64,000 bases of DNA from Herbiconiux sp. VKM Ac-1786 (GTDB taxonomy: Bacteria; Actinomycetota; Actinomycetes; Actinomycetales; Microbacteriaceae), in contig NZ_JADKSG010000001.1 of NCBI RefSeq assembly GCF_015350805.1, forward strand, positions 1,302,001-1,366,000. Direction: 5' to 3'. Made by a program: the position numbers and the translations under genes. The notes under the pieces are model-generated. The model saw only the letters and a program-made list of their open reading frames with translations. It did not search any database and was not told where the DNA came from. Below, piece after piece: positions 1-8,200 of this stretch (within the stretch, counting starts at the first letter, position 1; every line of letters begins with the position of its first letter).

Positions 1-154
1 TGACGATGAGCGAGACGCCCACGTCGCCGGCCGAGCCGGAGTCGGAGGTGCCGCTGCTGCTGCCGCTCGAGCAGGCCGCGAGGCCGACCGAGGCCACGAG
101 CGCGATGGAGGCCAGGCTGCCCAGCCGGGCGGAGGTCGACGTGCGATTCTTCAT
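1..154 (-). CDS. Sugar ABC transporter substrate-binding lipoprotein, N-terminal fragment
   Basis: The gene runs off the left edge, so only about 51 residues are visible. On the minus strand an ATG at 154 follows an AGAGGA ribosome site. The product starts MKNRTSTSARLGSLAS, continues with a hydrophobic stretch and a lipobox VGLAAC, then a Ser/Gly-rich spacer and VGVSLIV. This is a classic lipoprotein signal followed by the first strand of a ribose/galactose-type periplasmic binding protein. It diverges from a LacI regulator and shares a 115-bp control region containing two LacI-type operators, so it is probably the first gene of a sugar uptake operon. The substrate cannot be inferred. A short plus-strand reading frame over the same bases is an antisense shadow. 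Confidence 0.75.
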   Translation of the reverse strand, partial: MKNRTSTSARLGSLASIALVASVGLAACSSGSSSGTSDSGSAGDVGVSLIV

Positions 155-191
155 TGAAGTCCTCTTCTGCAATCGGGAGACCTGTCGTCTC

Positions 192-205
192 CGACAACGA
201 TGTCA
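192..205. promoter_or_regulatory. LacI-type operator, promoter-distal copy
   Basis: CGACAACGATGTCA is a near-perfect 14-bp palindrome with the central CG typical of LacI-family operators. It lies between the lipoprotein gene (start 154) and the lacI-like gene (start 270). A second, related site lies at 271-284. Confidence 0.6.
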
Positions 206-269
206 GATCTAGGTATAGACCGGGTCGGCCGATAGAGTCAACCCTGGAAAGCAAGCAGGAAGCGCGTTT

Positions 270-1310
270 ATGACATCGTTATCAGATTCGGGTCGCCCTC
301 GAAAGCGCCCCACCATGAAGAACGTGGCCGACCTCGCCGGGGTCGGGGTGAAGACGGTGTCCCGAGTGATCAACCAGGAGCGCTACGTCTCGGCCGACAC
401 CATCGCGCGGGTCATGCGGGCCGCGGAGCAGCTGCAGTACCAGCCCGACGTGCAGGCCGGCAATCTGCGCCGCGCCGATCGCCGCACCGACACCCTGGGC
501 CTCCTGGTCGGCAGCGTCGCCAACCCGTTCTCGGCCGCGGTGCACCGGGCGGTCGAGGACGCCGCCGTGCAGCGCCACGTGGCCGTGTTCGCCTCGAGCC
601 TCGACGACGATCCCGAGCGCGAGCGGGCCTCGGTCGAGGCGTTCCTGCGGCGGCGCGTCGATGGCCTGATCCTCACCACCATCCAGCCCAGTCAGGCCTA
701 TCTCTGGCCCCAGCTGGAGCAGGGCATGCCCGTGGTCTTCGTCGACCGCAAGCCGAACGGCGTGATGGCCGACACGGTGCTGACCGACAACCTCGACGGC
801 GCCGCGCGGGCGACCCGCCACCTGCTCGACGCCGGCCACCGCCGCATCGCCTTCCTCGGCGACAGCGAGGAGATCTACACCGTGAAGGAGCGCCGGAGAG
901 GCTACCTCGACGCACTCCGCGCTGCGGGCATCGCCCCCGACCCGCGCCTCGTGATCGAGAACCTCGGCGACGAGGTGCAGGCCGAATCCGCCGTCCGGTC
1001 CCTCCTCGCGCTCGACGATCCCCCCACGGCGATCTTCAGCGCCCAGAATCTGATCACGATCGGGGCGATCACGGCCCTGCGTGCGCACGGGGTGTCCGAC
1101 CGGGTGGCGCTGGTCGGATTCGACGACGTCCCGATGGCATCGCTGCTCTCCCCGGCCGTCACGGTCATCGCCCAGGACCCGTCGGCGATCGGCGCTCTCG
1201 CCGCCCGGCGCATCTTCGAGCGGCTCGACGGCGAGACCGAGGCCGCCCGGGACTTCGTCGTGCCGACCCGCCTGATCGAGCGGGGGTCCGGCGAGATCCG
1301 GCCCGCGTAG
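270..1310 (+). CDS. LacI-family transcriptional regulator
   Basis: This is a 346-residue LacI/GalR repressor. Residues about 15-60 form the helix-turn-helix and hinge (MKNVADLAGVGVKTVSRVIN, then YQPDVQAGNLRR). Residues 70-340 form a periplasmic-binding-like sensor domain (TLGLLVGSVANPF, VDGLILTT, RRIAFLGDS, ALVGFDDVPMASLLSPAVTVIAQDP). The ATG at 270 is chosen because AGGAAG lies 7-12 nt upstream; an internal ATG at 315 would give a tighter family N-terminus but has no ribosome site. It diverges from a sugar-binding lipoprotein and probably represses that operon and itself through the sites at 192-205 and 271-284. The inducer is unknown. Confidence 0.92.
   Translation: MTSLSDSGRPRKRPTMKNVADLAGVGVKTVSRVINQERYVSADTIARVMRAAEQLQYQPDVQAGNLRRADRRTDTLGLLVGSVANPFSAAVHRAVEDAAVQRHVAVFASSLDDDPERERASVEAFLRRRVDGLILTTIQPSQAYLWPQLEQGMPVVFVDRKPNGVMADTVLTDNLDGAARATRHLLDAGHRRIAFLGDSEEIYTVKERRRGYLDALRAAGIAPDPRLVIENLGDEVQAESAVRSLLALDDPPTAIFSAQNLITIGAITALRAHGVSDRVALVGFDDVPMASLLSPAVTVIAQDPSAIGALAARRIFERLDGETEAARDFVVPTRLIERGSGEIRPA
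271..284. promoter_or_regulatory. LacI-type operator overlapping the regulator start codon
   Basis: TGACATCGTTATCA is related by inversion to the site at 192-205 (reverse complement TGATAACGATGTCA) and also has a central CG. It covers the start of the lacI-like gene. The site centres are 79 bp apart. Together they suggest autoregulation and possible DNA looping. Confidence 0.55.
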
Positions 1311-1331
1311 TCGTCGCGGCGGCGGCCCTCG

Positions 1332-4283
1332 TCACCACCCCGTCGTCAGCACCCGATCCAGCGCGTCGACGAAGTAGTCGGCCGACTCGGCCGTCACGCA
1401 CAGCGGCGGCTTGATCTTCAGCACGTTCTGGTGGTCGCCCGTCGGCTGCATGATGACGCCCAGTTCGAGCAGCCGGTCGCAGATGCCGGCCGTCTCGGCG
1501 GTCGCGGGCTCGAGGGTCGCCCGGTCGCGCACGAACTCGACCCCGAGGTAGAGGCCGTCGCCGTGCACGGTGCCGATCAGCGCGTGCCGCTCGCCGAGCT
1601 CGCGCAGCCGCGACTTCAGGTGGGCCCCCACGACCCGCGCGTTCTCCTGCAGCCCCTCGTCCTCGATGATGTCGAGCACGGTCAGCCCCGTCACCGACGA
1701 CACCGGCGATCCCCCGGTCGACGAGAAGAAGTAGCCCTGCGTGCGGTACCGCTCGGCGATCGCGCGGCTCGTGACGACGACACCGAGCGGATGCCCCGCC
1801 CCCACCGACTTCGCCACCGCCACGATGTCGGGCACCACGCCCTGCTGCTCGAAGCCCCAGAACCAGCTGCCGAGGCGGCCGAAGCCGACCTGCACCTCGT
1901 CGGCGATCACGAGCCCGCCGACCTCGCGCACCGCGGCGTAGACCTCCCGGAGGTACCCGTCGGGCAGCGCCACCCCGCCGGCGTTGCCGAAGTAGGTCTC
2001 GCAGATGAAGGCGGCGGGCGGGCGGCCCGACGCGGCGAGGGCACGGATGCGCGCCGCCGCCGCCGGGGCGTAGCGCGCCGCCTCGGCACCGCGGTGCTCC
2101 CCGCGGTAGCTGTTCGCCGCGGCCACGGTGTGCACCCAGTCCGGACGGGAGGCGAGGGCGTTCGGGTTGTCCGCGATCGACGTGGACACGGCATCGCTCG
2201 CGTAGGTCCACCCGTGGTACGCCTCGGTCATGGCCACGACGTCGCGCCGACCGGTGCTCGCGAGGGCGAGCCGCAGCGCGAGGTCGGTCGCCTCCGAGCC
2301 CGAGTTCACGAAGAAGACCGTGTCGAGCCCCTCGGGAAGCAGGCCGACGATGCGCTCGGCGTACTCGGCCACGGCGGCGTAGTTGAAGCGCGAGTTGGTG
2401 TTCAGCAGCCGCAGCTGGCGGCCGACGGCGTCGGCGATCCGCGGATGCGCGTGCCCGACGCTCGCCACGTTGTTGACCATGTCCAGATAGACCCGACCGT
2501 CCGTGTCGGCGAGGTACTCCTTCCAGCCGCGCTCGATCTGCGGCGGGTCGGCGTAGTAGTGCTCCTGCACGTCGGCGAGCACCCGGTCGCGGCGCGCGAG
2601 CAGGTCGCGGGCCGGCGGCGGGAGCGTCTCGGTGACGCCGAGCGCCGGTGACGGGTCGCCGAGCAGCGTTCGCCAGCCCGGCAGCAGCGCGGCCTCGATC
2701 TGCGGCGGGGCATCCGGAGCCCCCACGGTCGTGAGGGAGACCTCGACGGGCGTGCGGGCCGGCAGCTCGAACGCGCGCCCGGCTGGTGCAGCGGATGCGA
2801 GGCGGAACCGGAGGACGGTGCCACCGTGGCGCAGGCCGACGCCGTCGGGCTCCTCGAGCAGCTCGACACCGTGGGGCGGCGTGACGGCGGCCGCCCGCGC
2901 GAGCCAGAGGCGGCTGGACGTGGGGACCGTCGCCGGGGAGCCGGGCGTGCGCCGGGGAGCGCCCGTCAGCACGGGCCGCAGGCCGGGCAGCAGCACGAGC
3001 CCGGCGCCCCCGTCGAGCAGCCGCAGCGCCGCGTCGTCGAGCGTTCCGGCGTCGAGCCAGGCGCCGTCGTCGTTGAGGGGCGCCGTGGTGGAGGCGTCGA
3101 GCAGCACGGCCGGCCCGCGCCCGCCGGCGGGCTCGGGGTCGTCGCCCGTGCCGCCGCCCCGGCCGCCGCCGTCGCCGCCCACGCTCAACACCGCGCCCGC
3201 CGCCCACACCGGCGGCTCGACGGCCGTCGCCACCCCCAGCGCATCGCGGATGACCGCCTCCATCACCCCGCACGGCACCGACACCGCCCGCTCGAGGATC
3301 TCGAACTCCCGCTCCAGCGCCCCGCTCGCGTAGTCGTTCGCCGCGTCGAGCCGCACCTGCTGGCGCCCGCTCAGCACGAGCACCGCCCCGCGCAGCACGA
3401 CGAGCGGCCAGAGCGCCGCGAGCTCGTCGTCGGACAGCGGCCGCAGGGCGTGGAACGCCCGGATCGCGGGAAGCGCGCTGAGCGCCGTGGCCCCGTCGTG
3501 ATGCAGCAGCGACGAGACGGTCACCGCGATCTCGCCCACCGCCCACGACTCGATGACGTCGCCGAAGTCGATCACCGCATCCGGCAGCGCACCCCCCTCG
3601 GGACGCAGCACGTTGTCGTCGGTGAGGTCGAAGTGCCCGAGCTGACGCGGCAGCCGGTTGCCGACGGCCGCCACCAGGGCGCGCGCCGGGGCCACGGCCC
3701 GCTCGACGAACGACCGGATCCCCTCATCCGGTTCGTCGGCGAGGAGGAGGTCGATCACCCGCTCGGCGTGCTGCGAGTCCCACTGCAGCGTGCGGGCCGC
3801 CGCCGGATGCGCGAAGCCGGCGAGCGCCCGGCTGACCCGCCCGGCGAGCTCGCCCAGGCGCTCGGCGACCCGCGGCGACAGGTAGCCCGACCCCGTCAGG
3901 GTCGACCCGGCCATGAACTCGATCACTCGGGCGTGCACGCGCCCCTCGGTGGTCGACCACCACGCCTCCAGCGGCCCGTCGCGCCCCTCGACGATCACGG
4001 GGATGCGCAGCGACGGCTCGCGCTCGGCCACCACGGCGGCGGCGAGGGTCTGCAGCTCGATCTCGGCCTCGCTGAAGACCGGGTTGCTGATCTTCAGGAT
4101 GCCGAGCGGCGCCCCGTCGGCGACCGCCCGCACCACGAAGTTCTGATCCTGCTGGCTGCCGAGCGCCTCGAGCCGGGCGTCGAGGCCGAACACCGACCGC
4201 GTGAGCTGCTCGGCCTCCTCGATGCCGAGGGTCGGCGTCGGCAGCTCGGGCGTCGAGAAGTAGTCGAAGAGGGTGTCGGCCAC
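1332..4283 (-). CDS. Fusion of APH-type kinase, an unknown middle region and class III PLP aminotransferase
   Basis: A 983-residue protein with a GTG start at 4283. Residues 1-330 are an aminoglycoside-phosphotransferase/hydroxylysine-kinase fold with the catalytic loop HFDLTDDN near residue 217 followed by VIDFGD. Residues about 355-560 contain a Gly-rich linker and a domain I cannot assign. Residues about 565-983 are a class III aminotransferase with FFVNSGSEATDLALRLA, VIADEVQVGFGR and the PLP lysine in VAVAKSVGAG near residue 823. In animals hydroxylysine kinase and 5-phosphohydroxylysine phospho-lyase are separate proteins of these two families. The fusion suggests phosphorylation of an amino alcohol or hydroxy-amino acid followed by PLP-dependent phosphate elimination; this is inference. 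It starts 10 nt after the small membrane protein gene at 4294-4614, so the two are probably cotranscribed. Confidence 0.85.
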   Translation of the reverse strand: MADTLFDYFSTPELPTPTLGIEEAEQLTRSVFGLDARLEALGSQQDQNFVVRAVADGAPLGILKISNPVFSEAEIELQTLAAAVVAEREPSLRIPVIVEGRDGPLEAWWSTTEGRVHARVIEFMAGSTLTGSGYLSPRVAERLGELAGRVSRALAGFAHPAAARTLQWDSQHAERVIDLLLADEPDEGIRSFVERAVAPARALVAAVGNRLPRQLGHFDLTDDNVLRPEGGALPDAVIDFGDVIESWAVGEIAVTVSSLLHHDGATALSALPAIRAFHALRPLSDDELAALWPLVVLRGAVLVLSGRQQVRLDAANDYASGALEREFEILERAVSVPCGVMEAVIRDALGVATAVEPPVWAAGAVLSVGGDGGGRGGGTGDDPEPAGGRGPAVLLDASTTAPLNDDGAWLDAGTLDDAALRLLDGGAGLVLLPGLRPVLTGAPRRTPGSPATVPTSSRLWLARAAAVTPPHGVELLEEPDGVGLRHGGTVLRFRLASAAPAGRAFELPARTPVEVSLTTVGAPDAPPQIEAALLPGWRTLLGDPSPALGVTETLPPPARDLLARRDRVLADVQEHYYADPPQIERGWKEYLADTDGRVYLDMVNNVASVGHAHPRIADAVGRQLRLLNTNSRFNYAAVAEYAERIVGLLPEGLDTVFFVNSGSEATDLALRLALASTGRRDVVAMTEAYHGWTYASDAVSTSIADNPNALASRPDWVHTVAAANSYRGEHRGAEAARYAPAAAARIRALAASGRPPAAFICETYFGNAGGVALPDGYLREVYAAVREVGGLVIADEVQVGFGRLGSWFWGFEQQGVVPDIVAVAKSVGAGHPLGVVVTSRAIAERYRTQGYFFSSTGGSPVSSVTGLTVLDIIEDEGLQENARVVGAHLKSRLRELGERHALIGTVHGDGLYLGVEFVRDRATLEPATAETAGICDRLLELGVIMQPTGDHQNVLKIKPPLCVTAESADYFVDALDRVLTTGW

Positions 4284-4293
4284 GGCGGTGGCG

Positions 4294-4614
4294 TCAGCGC
4301 TGCAGAGCGAGGTCGACGAGCCCCACCACGATCGGGGCGACCACGACGACCGCGGCGAGATACGACAGCACGAGCCCCGCGAGTGCCCGCAGGCTCCGAC
4401 CCTCGCGGCGGCGGGCGACGTGACCCACGACCACGCCCGCGACGGGCAGCAGGTAGGTCAGGATCGTCATGACGGTGATCGCCGTGAGCGACCCGGGGGC
4501 CGCGACGAGCGGCACCCAGCCGAACGAGGCGACGACGATGGCGGCGAGGCCGACGACGAGAGCGGTCGTGCCGAGCGGACGGGACGATGTCGAGACTGCG
4601 ACGTTTCCGGACAT
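4294..4614 (-). CDS. Small DUF4190-like membrane protein
   Basis: A 106-residue protein with three hydrophobic segments (about residues 15-37, 42-65 and 78-102) separated by the basic loop ARRREGRSLRALAG. This is the layout of DUF4190-like small membrane proteins of unknown role. The start is supported by a TATCGT hexamer six bases before the ATG (4626-4621), which implies a leaderless message. It lies immediately upstream of the kinase/aminotransferase fusion. Confidence 0.6.
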   Translation of the reverse strand: MSGNVAVSTSSRPLGTTALVVGLAAIVVASFGWVPLVAAPGSLTAITVMTILTYLLPVAGVVVGHVARRREGRSLRALAGLVLSYLAAVVVVAPIVVGLVDLALQR

Positions 4615-4667
4615 GCCCTCACGATAGCGGGCGGCCTCCGCGCCCTCGGCGGGTACGGAGGAAAGGC

Positions 4668-5486
4668 TCAGAGCCGCGCGTAGCGGGCGCGCACGAAGGT
4701 GTAGACGCCGTAGGCGATCAGGCCGACCCCTACCGCGACCAGGATGACCACGCCGAACGGCAGCGACGCCAGCGACTTCAGCGCCCCGTCGAGACCCGTC
4801 GAGCTGCTCGGGTCGACCGTCACGGCCGCGACCACGATCAGCACGCCCATCACGAACACCGCGACACCCTTCGCGACGTAGCCGACCACCCCGAGCACCC
4901 GCACGGCCTTGCCCGCGGTGCCGGAGGGCATCCTGAGGTCCTCCTCGAACTTGCGGGTGACGCCCTTGAACGCGAAGTAGCCGCCGATGCCGGCCGCGGC
5001 GACGCCCACCACGCCGAGCAGCAGCGGCCCGCCGGGCAGTGACAGGATGCTCGCGCTCGCCTGCTGCGTCGAGTCGCTGTTGCTCGTCGAACCACCCTGC
5101 GCGAACGTCAGCGCGGTGACCCCGAGCGCGATGTACGCGACGGCCTTGCCGGCGGGGATGAGGCTGCGCACCCAGCGCTTGTCCGAGGTGGAGCCGATGC
5201 CGAGCACGGCCTGCACGATCAGCCAGAGGCCGAGGGCGAACAGGCCCACGACGACGACCCAGATCACGATCGCGCCGCCCGGCAGCTTGGTGATCTCGGC
5301 CATGGCGCCGGACTGGTCGGACGACTCGCCACCCTGGTTCACGGCCACGCGGATGGCGAGGTAGCCGAGCAGCAGGTGCACCAGCGCGCTGGCGCCGAAG
5401 CCGACGCGGGCGAGGATCTGCAGGGCCCGGCTGTTGCCGGCGCTCGAGGCGGCGCGGCGGGCGGTGGAACCGGCACGTGTGCTCAT
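4668..5486 (-). CDS. DUF1206 domain membrane protein
   Basis: A 272-residue integral membrane protein made of three consecutive DUF1206 repeats, each with two transmembrane helices: LQILARVGFGASALVHLLLGYLAIR, then AGKAVAYIALGVTALTF, then LGVVGYVAKGVAVFVMGVL. Each repeat contains an LPGG or LPFG turn. The ATG at 5486 follows AAAGGC at suitable spacing. The function of the family is unknown. It lies downstream of the PAP2 phosphatase gene on the same strand, about 30 bases away, so the two may be cotranscribed. Confidence 0.85.
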   Translation of the reverse strand: MSTRAGSTARRAASSAGNSRALQILARVGFGASALVHLLLGYLAIRVAVNQGGESSDQSGAMAEITKLPGGAIVIWVVVVGLFALGLWLIVQAVLGIGSTSDKRWVRSLIPAGKAVAYIALGVTALTFAQGGSTSNSDSTQQASASILSLPGGPLLLGVVGVAAAGIGGYFAFKGVTRKFEEDLRMPSGTAGKAVRVLGVVGYVAKGVAVFVMGVLIVVAAVTVDPSSSTGLDGALKSLASLPFGVVILVAVGVGLIAYGVYTFVRARYARL

Positions 5487-5517
5487 GGGATGCCTTTCAG
5501 GGAGGGTCAGGAGAGGG

Positions 5518-6288
5518 TCAGGTGCCGTCGCGCTGGGGCTGCGAGGCGGGCCCGGTGACGGGTTCGCCCGCGATGCGCACGGTGCGGTGGGTGTCGACGG
5601 CGATGATCGCGCCGAGGATGACGAGGGAGAGGGCGACCGAGGCGGTGGTGTCGCTGATCCAGTGGTAGCCGAGGTAGAGGCGACTGACGATCTGGGCGGC
5701 GATCGCCACGACTGCCACCGAGAAGGCGGCCACGGTGAACCAGGTGCGCTGCAGCCGGCTCGCCAGGAGGTACGCCGTGATCAGCAGGAAGTCGCAGGTT
5801 CCGAGTACATGCCCCGAGGGGAATGAGAACGATCGGTCGGGCCCGAAGAGCATCTCGCCGATGGGCGGCCGCGGGTGCTCGACGATCGGCGCAATCACCT
5901 GCGCCAGCACGACACCGGTCACCATCCCGATGGCCAGGAGGAACGGGCGCCAGAGATGGCGGGCCGCGACGATCCAGCCGATCAGCACCACGAGGATGAT
6001 GATCGGCAGCGCCACCGGCCCGAACACCACGGCGAGCACGATCATGAACGACGTGGTCGACTCGCGCACGGTGGAGTCGAACCAGTCCTCGACGGGCTGG
6101 TCGAGGCGCTCGAAGCCGGTCTGGGTGACGACGCCCGCGAGCAGGGCGACGAACGCGATCGCCCCGACGATCATCAGCACGACGGCGGTGACGTAGAGCC
6201 GGTGCCGGGCGGCGGCCGGAAGGTAGCGCTCCTCCACGATGAACTTCTCGTTCCACACGGCCAGGCGGCCCGACCGCAGCGTCGTCAT
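5518..6288 (-). CDS. PAP2-family membrane phosphatase
   Basis: A 256-residue polytopic protein of the phosphatidic acid phosphatase type 2 family. The active-site motifs are visible in order: EHPRPPIG (the RP of motif C1), PSGHVLGTCDFL (C2) and SRLYLGYHWISD (C3, with the conserved Arg, His and Asp). Members dephosphorylate phosphatidate, undecaprenyl diphosphate or related lipid phosphates on the outer face of the membrane; the substrate here is not determined. The ATG follows GAGAGG. The N-terminus (MTTLRSGRLAVWNEKFIVEERYLP) is cytosolic and precedes the first membrane helix. Confidence 0.88.
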   Translation of the reverse strand: MTTLRSGRLAVWNEKFIVEERYLPAAARHRLYVTAVVLMIVGAIAFVALLAGVVTQTGFERLDQPVEDWFDSTVRESTTSFMIVLAVVFGPVALPIIILVVLIGWIVAARHLWRPFLLAIGMVTGVVLAQVIAPIVEHPRPPIGEMLFGPDRSFSFPSGHVLGTCDFLLITAYLLASRLQRTWFTVAAFSVAVVAIAAQIVSRLYLGYHWISDTTASVALSLVILGAIIAVDTHRTVRIAGEPVTGPASQPQRDGT

Positions 6289-6353
6289 GGCACCGCCCTC
6301 TCGCCGTCCGGCCTCACGGGCCGAAGCAGCCTCGAGTCCTGCCTACCACGGTT

Positions 6354-6373
6354 CGGTCAATCACGGTTGACCG
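6354..6373. terminator. Short perfect hairpin between the GntR and PAP2 genes
   Basis: CGGTCAA and TTGACCG form a perfect 7-bp inverted repeat around a 6-nt loop. It lies downstream of the GntR gene (end 6425) and upstream of the PAP2 gene (start 6288), both on the minus strand. It could be a weak terminator or an operator; there is no T-run. Confidence 0.3.
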
Positions 6374-6424
6374 ATTCGAGCCGGAACGAGCGAGAACGAG
6401 AACGAGCGGATGCGCGGCGGGGCC

Positions 6425-7102
6425 TCAGTCGTCGCCGAGGAGGATGGCGGCCGCGGCGATCATCTCGAGCATCCGCTCTCTCATGTGCCCGATGTGCTTC
6501 TTGACCGCCGGCTCGATGCCCGCGTAGTCGTGGGCGACGATCGCCTGGTAGAGCTCGTCATACTCCTCGGCGCAGGAGAGCAGCCGGCTCTGCAGCGAGG
6601 CGGCGCGCAGCCAGAAGCGCTGGATACGGCGGCGCGTCTCACGCACCGTCTCGGCCACGAGCACGTTGCCGGCGAGCGCGTTCGCCTTGCGGTGGAAGAG
6701 CTGGTCGGCCAGCGCCCAGGAGGCCCGGTCGTCGTTCGAGGCCGCGCGGTACATGTCGTCGACGTAGCCCTTGAGGGCGGCGGCGCCCTCGTCGGTGAGC
6801 GTCGAGGAGGCCTTCCGGGCGATGTAGGTGTCGAGCACCTCGAGCAGGTCACAGGCGTCGTTGACCTCGGTGGCGGTGAGCTGGGAGACCGTGAAGCGCG
6901 CATTGTCGGTGCGCTTGACGAGCCCCTCCTTCTCGAGCCGCTGCAGGGCCTCGCGCACCGGGGTGCGGCTGATGCCGAGCTGGTTCGCGAGGCGGTTCTC
7001 CGACAGGGGCGACCCCGACCGCAGCCGGAACCCCGTGATCTCGGCGAGCAGCCACTCGTACGCGTCGTCGACGCGGCTGCCCGTCTCGGTGCCCGTGGCC
7101 AT
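6425..7102 (-). CDS. GntR-family regulator with FCD domain
   Basis: A 225-residue FadR-type regulator. Residues 10-75 form the winged helix (LRSGSPLSENRLANQLGISRTPVREALQRLEKEGLV). Residues 85-215 form the all-helical FCD ligand domain, with the metal-site residues plausibly D/H in LADQLFHRKA and H in KKHIGHMRERM. Such proteins respond to organic acids. The start is the ATG at 7102 with GCAGG upstream. It is divergent from the quinone oxidoreductase gene at 7238, which it may control; no clear palindromic operator was found in the 135-bp gap. Confidence 0.88.
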   Translation of the reverse strand: MATGTETGSRVDDAYEWLLAEITGFRLRSGSPLSENRLANQLGISRTPVREALQRLEKEGLVKRTDNARFTVSQLTATEVNDACDLLEVLDTYIARKASSTLTDEGAAALKGYVDDMYRAASNDDRASWALADQLFHRKANALAGNVLVAETVRETRRRIQRFWLRAASLQSRLLSCAEEYDELYQAIVAHDYAGIEPAVKKHIGHMRERMLEMIAAAAILLGDD

Positions 7103-7237
7103 CCATCACCTGCCTTCGGGTCGATTCTACCCGCGGTTCCGGGGGTGGGGCCCGGTGCGGTGCCGTCGCATGCGGTGACGGATGCGGCACTGCATTCAGA
7201 GGGCGCGTTCCCGGGCACCGGGGCCAGAATGGTGCGC

Positions 7238-8191
7238 ATGGCCCAGCAGATCCAGTACCGCACCCTCGGCGGCCCCGAGGTGCTCGAGTTCGTGACCGTG
7301 CCGACCCCCGTCGCGCCGCCCGGCGGCGTGGTCGTGGAGACCCGCGCGATCGGCGTGAACCCGATCGACCTGAAGCTCCGGTCGGGGCTGCGGCCGAGCC
7401 CGCCGATCACCGAGCCGCGGGTGCCGGGGTCGGATGCTGCCGGCGTGGTGGTGTCCGTCGACGGGTCGGCCGGCGACCGGTGGCAGGTCGGCGACGAGGT
7501 CATCGTGCGCGACGCCGCGGGGGCGTACCGCACGCACCTGCCGGCCGACGCCTCGCAGCTCGTCGCGAAGCCCGCCGCGGTCGGCTGGAACGAGGCCGCC
7601 GGCATCGGCATCCCCGTCGGCACGGCCTACCAGGCGCTGCGTTCGCTCGGCGTCACGGCCGGTCAGACCCTGCTCGTGCACGGCGGCTCGGGCGCGGTCG
7701 GCCAGGCGGCCATCCAGTTCGCGCGCGACTGGGGGGCCACCGTCGTCGCCACGGCGAGCGCCCGCAACCTCGACCGCCTCCGGGCGCTCGGCGCGATCGC
7801 GGTCGAGTACGGCGAGGGCCTGCTCGAACGGGTTCAGGATGCTGCTCCCGACGGCATCGACCGTGTCCTCGACGCCGCAGGCACCGACGAGGCGCTCGAC
7901 GTCTCGTTCGCCGTCGTCGACGACCGCTCGCACATCGGCACCATCGTGGTCGGAGCCAAGGCCGACGCCCTCGGCATCCGCGCCTGGATGGGCGGCAGCC
8001 CGCACCCCCTCACCGACCAGGAGCAGGCCTGGCGCCGTGAGGCCTACGGCGTGGCCGCCGACCTCATCGCCGAGGGCCGCTTCGAGATCGAGATCGCGGC
8101 GGTGTACCCCCTGGCGGAGGCGGCCGCCGCGCAGAGCGCCCTCGCCTCGGGCGACCTCCGCGGCAAGCTCATCCTCGACCCCCGCCCCTGA
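7238..8191 (+). CDS. Zinc-independent NADPH:quinone oxidoreductase-like MDR protein
   Basis: A 317-residue medium-chain dehydrogenase/reductase. It starts MAQQIQYRTLGGPEVLEF, has the quinone-reductase signature region GVNPIDLKLRSGLRP and PGSDAAGVVVSVDG, and a Rossmann motif VHGGSGAVGQAAIQFA. It lacks the catalytic and structural zinc ligands of alcohol dehydrogenases. The likely reaction is NADPH-dependent reduction of quinones or enones in the cytosol. An in-frame ATG nine bases upstream (7229) is an alternative start. The open frame continues far upstream (to 6410) only because stops are rare at this GC content. Confidence 0.85.
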   Translation: MAQQIQYRTLGGPEVLEFVTVPTPVAPPGGVVVETRAIGVNPIDLKLRSGLRPSPPITEPRVPGSDAAGVVVSVDGSAGDRWQVGDEVIVRDAAGAYRTHLPADASQLVAKPAAVGWNEAAGIGIPVGTAYQALRSLGVTAGQTLLVHGGSGAVGQAAIQFARDWGATVVATASARNLDRLRALGAIAVEYGEGLLERVQDAAPDGIDRVLDAAGTDEALDVSFAVVDDRSHIGTIVVGAKADALGIRAWMGGSPHPLTDQEQAWRREAYGVAADLIAEGRFEIEIAAVYPLAEAAAAQSALASGDLRGKLILDPRP

Positions 8192-8200
8192 CGGCGCCCG

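Noticed and set aside
6-212. 68-residue plus-strand peptide
   Set aside because: It is antisense to a lipoprotein signal sequence with a good ribosome site and lipobox.
2600-3230. M23 peptidase domain in the middle of the fusion protein
   Set aside because: I could not find the HxxxD/HxH zinc motifs in this region, so I left it unassigned.
1165-3546. Long antisense open frames over the kinase/aminotransferase gene (both strands)
   Set aside because: They are Arg/Ala/Pro-rich frames without domains, created by the high GC content; the 983-residue frame has clear kinase and PLP motifs.
6410-7237. 593-residue reading of the quinone oxidoreductase
   Set aside because: The upstream part is antisense to the GntR gene and non-MDR; the domain begins at 7238.
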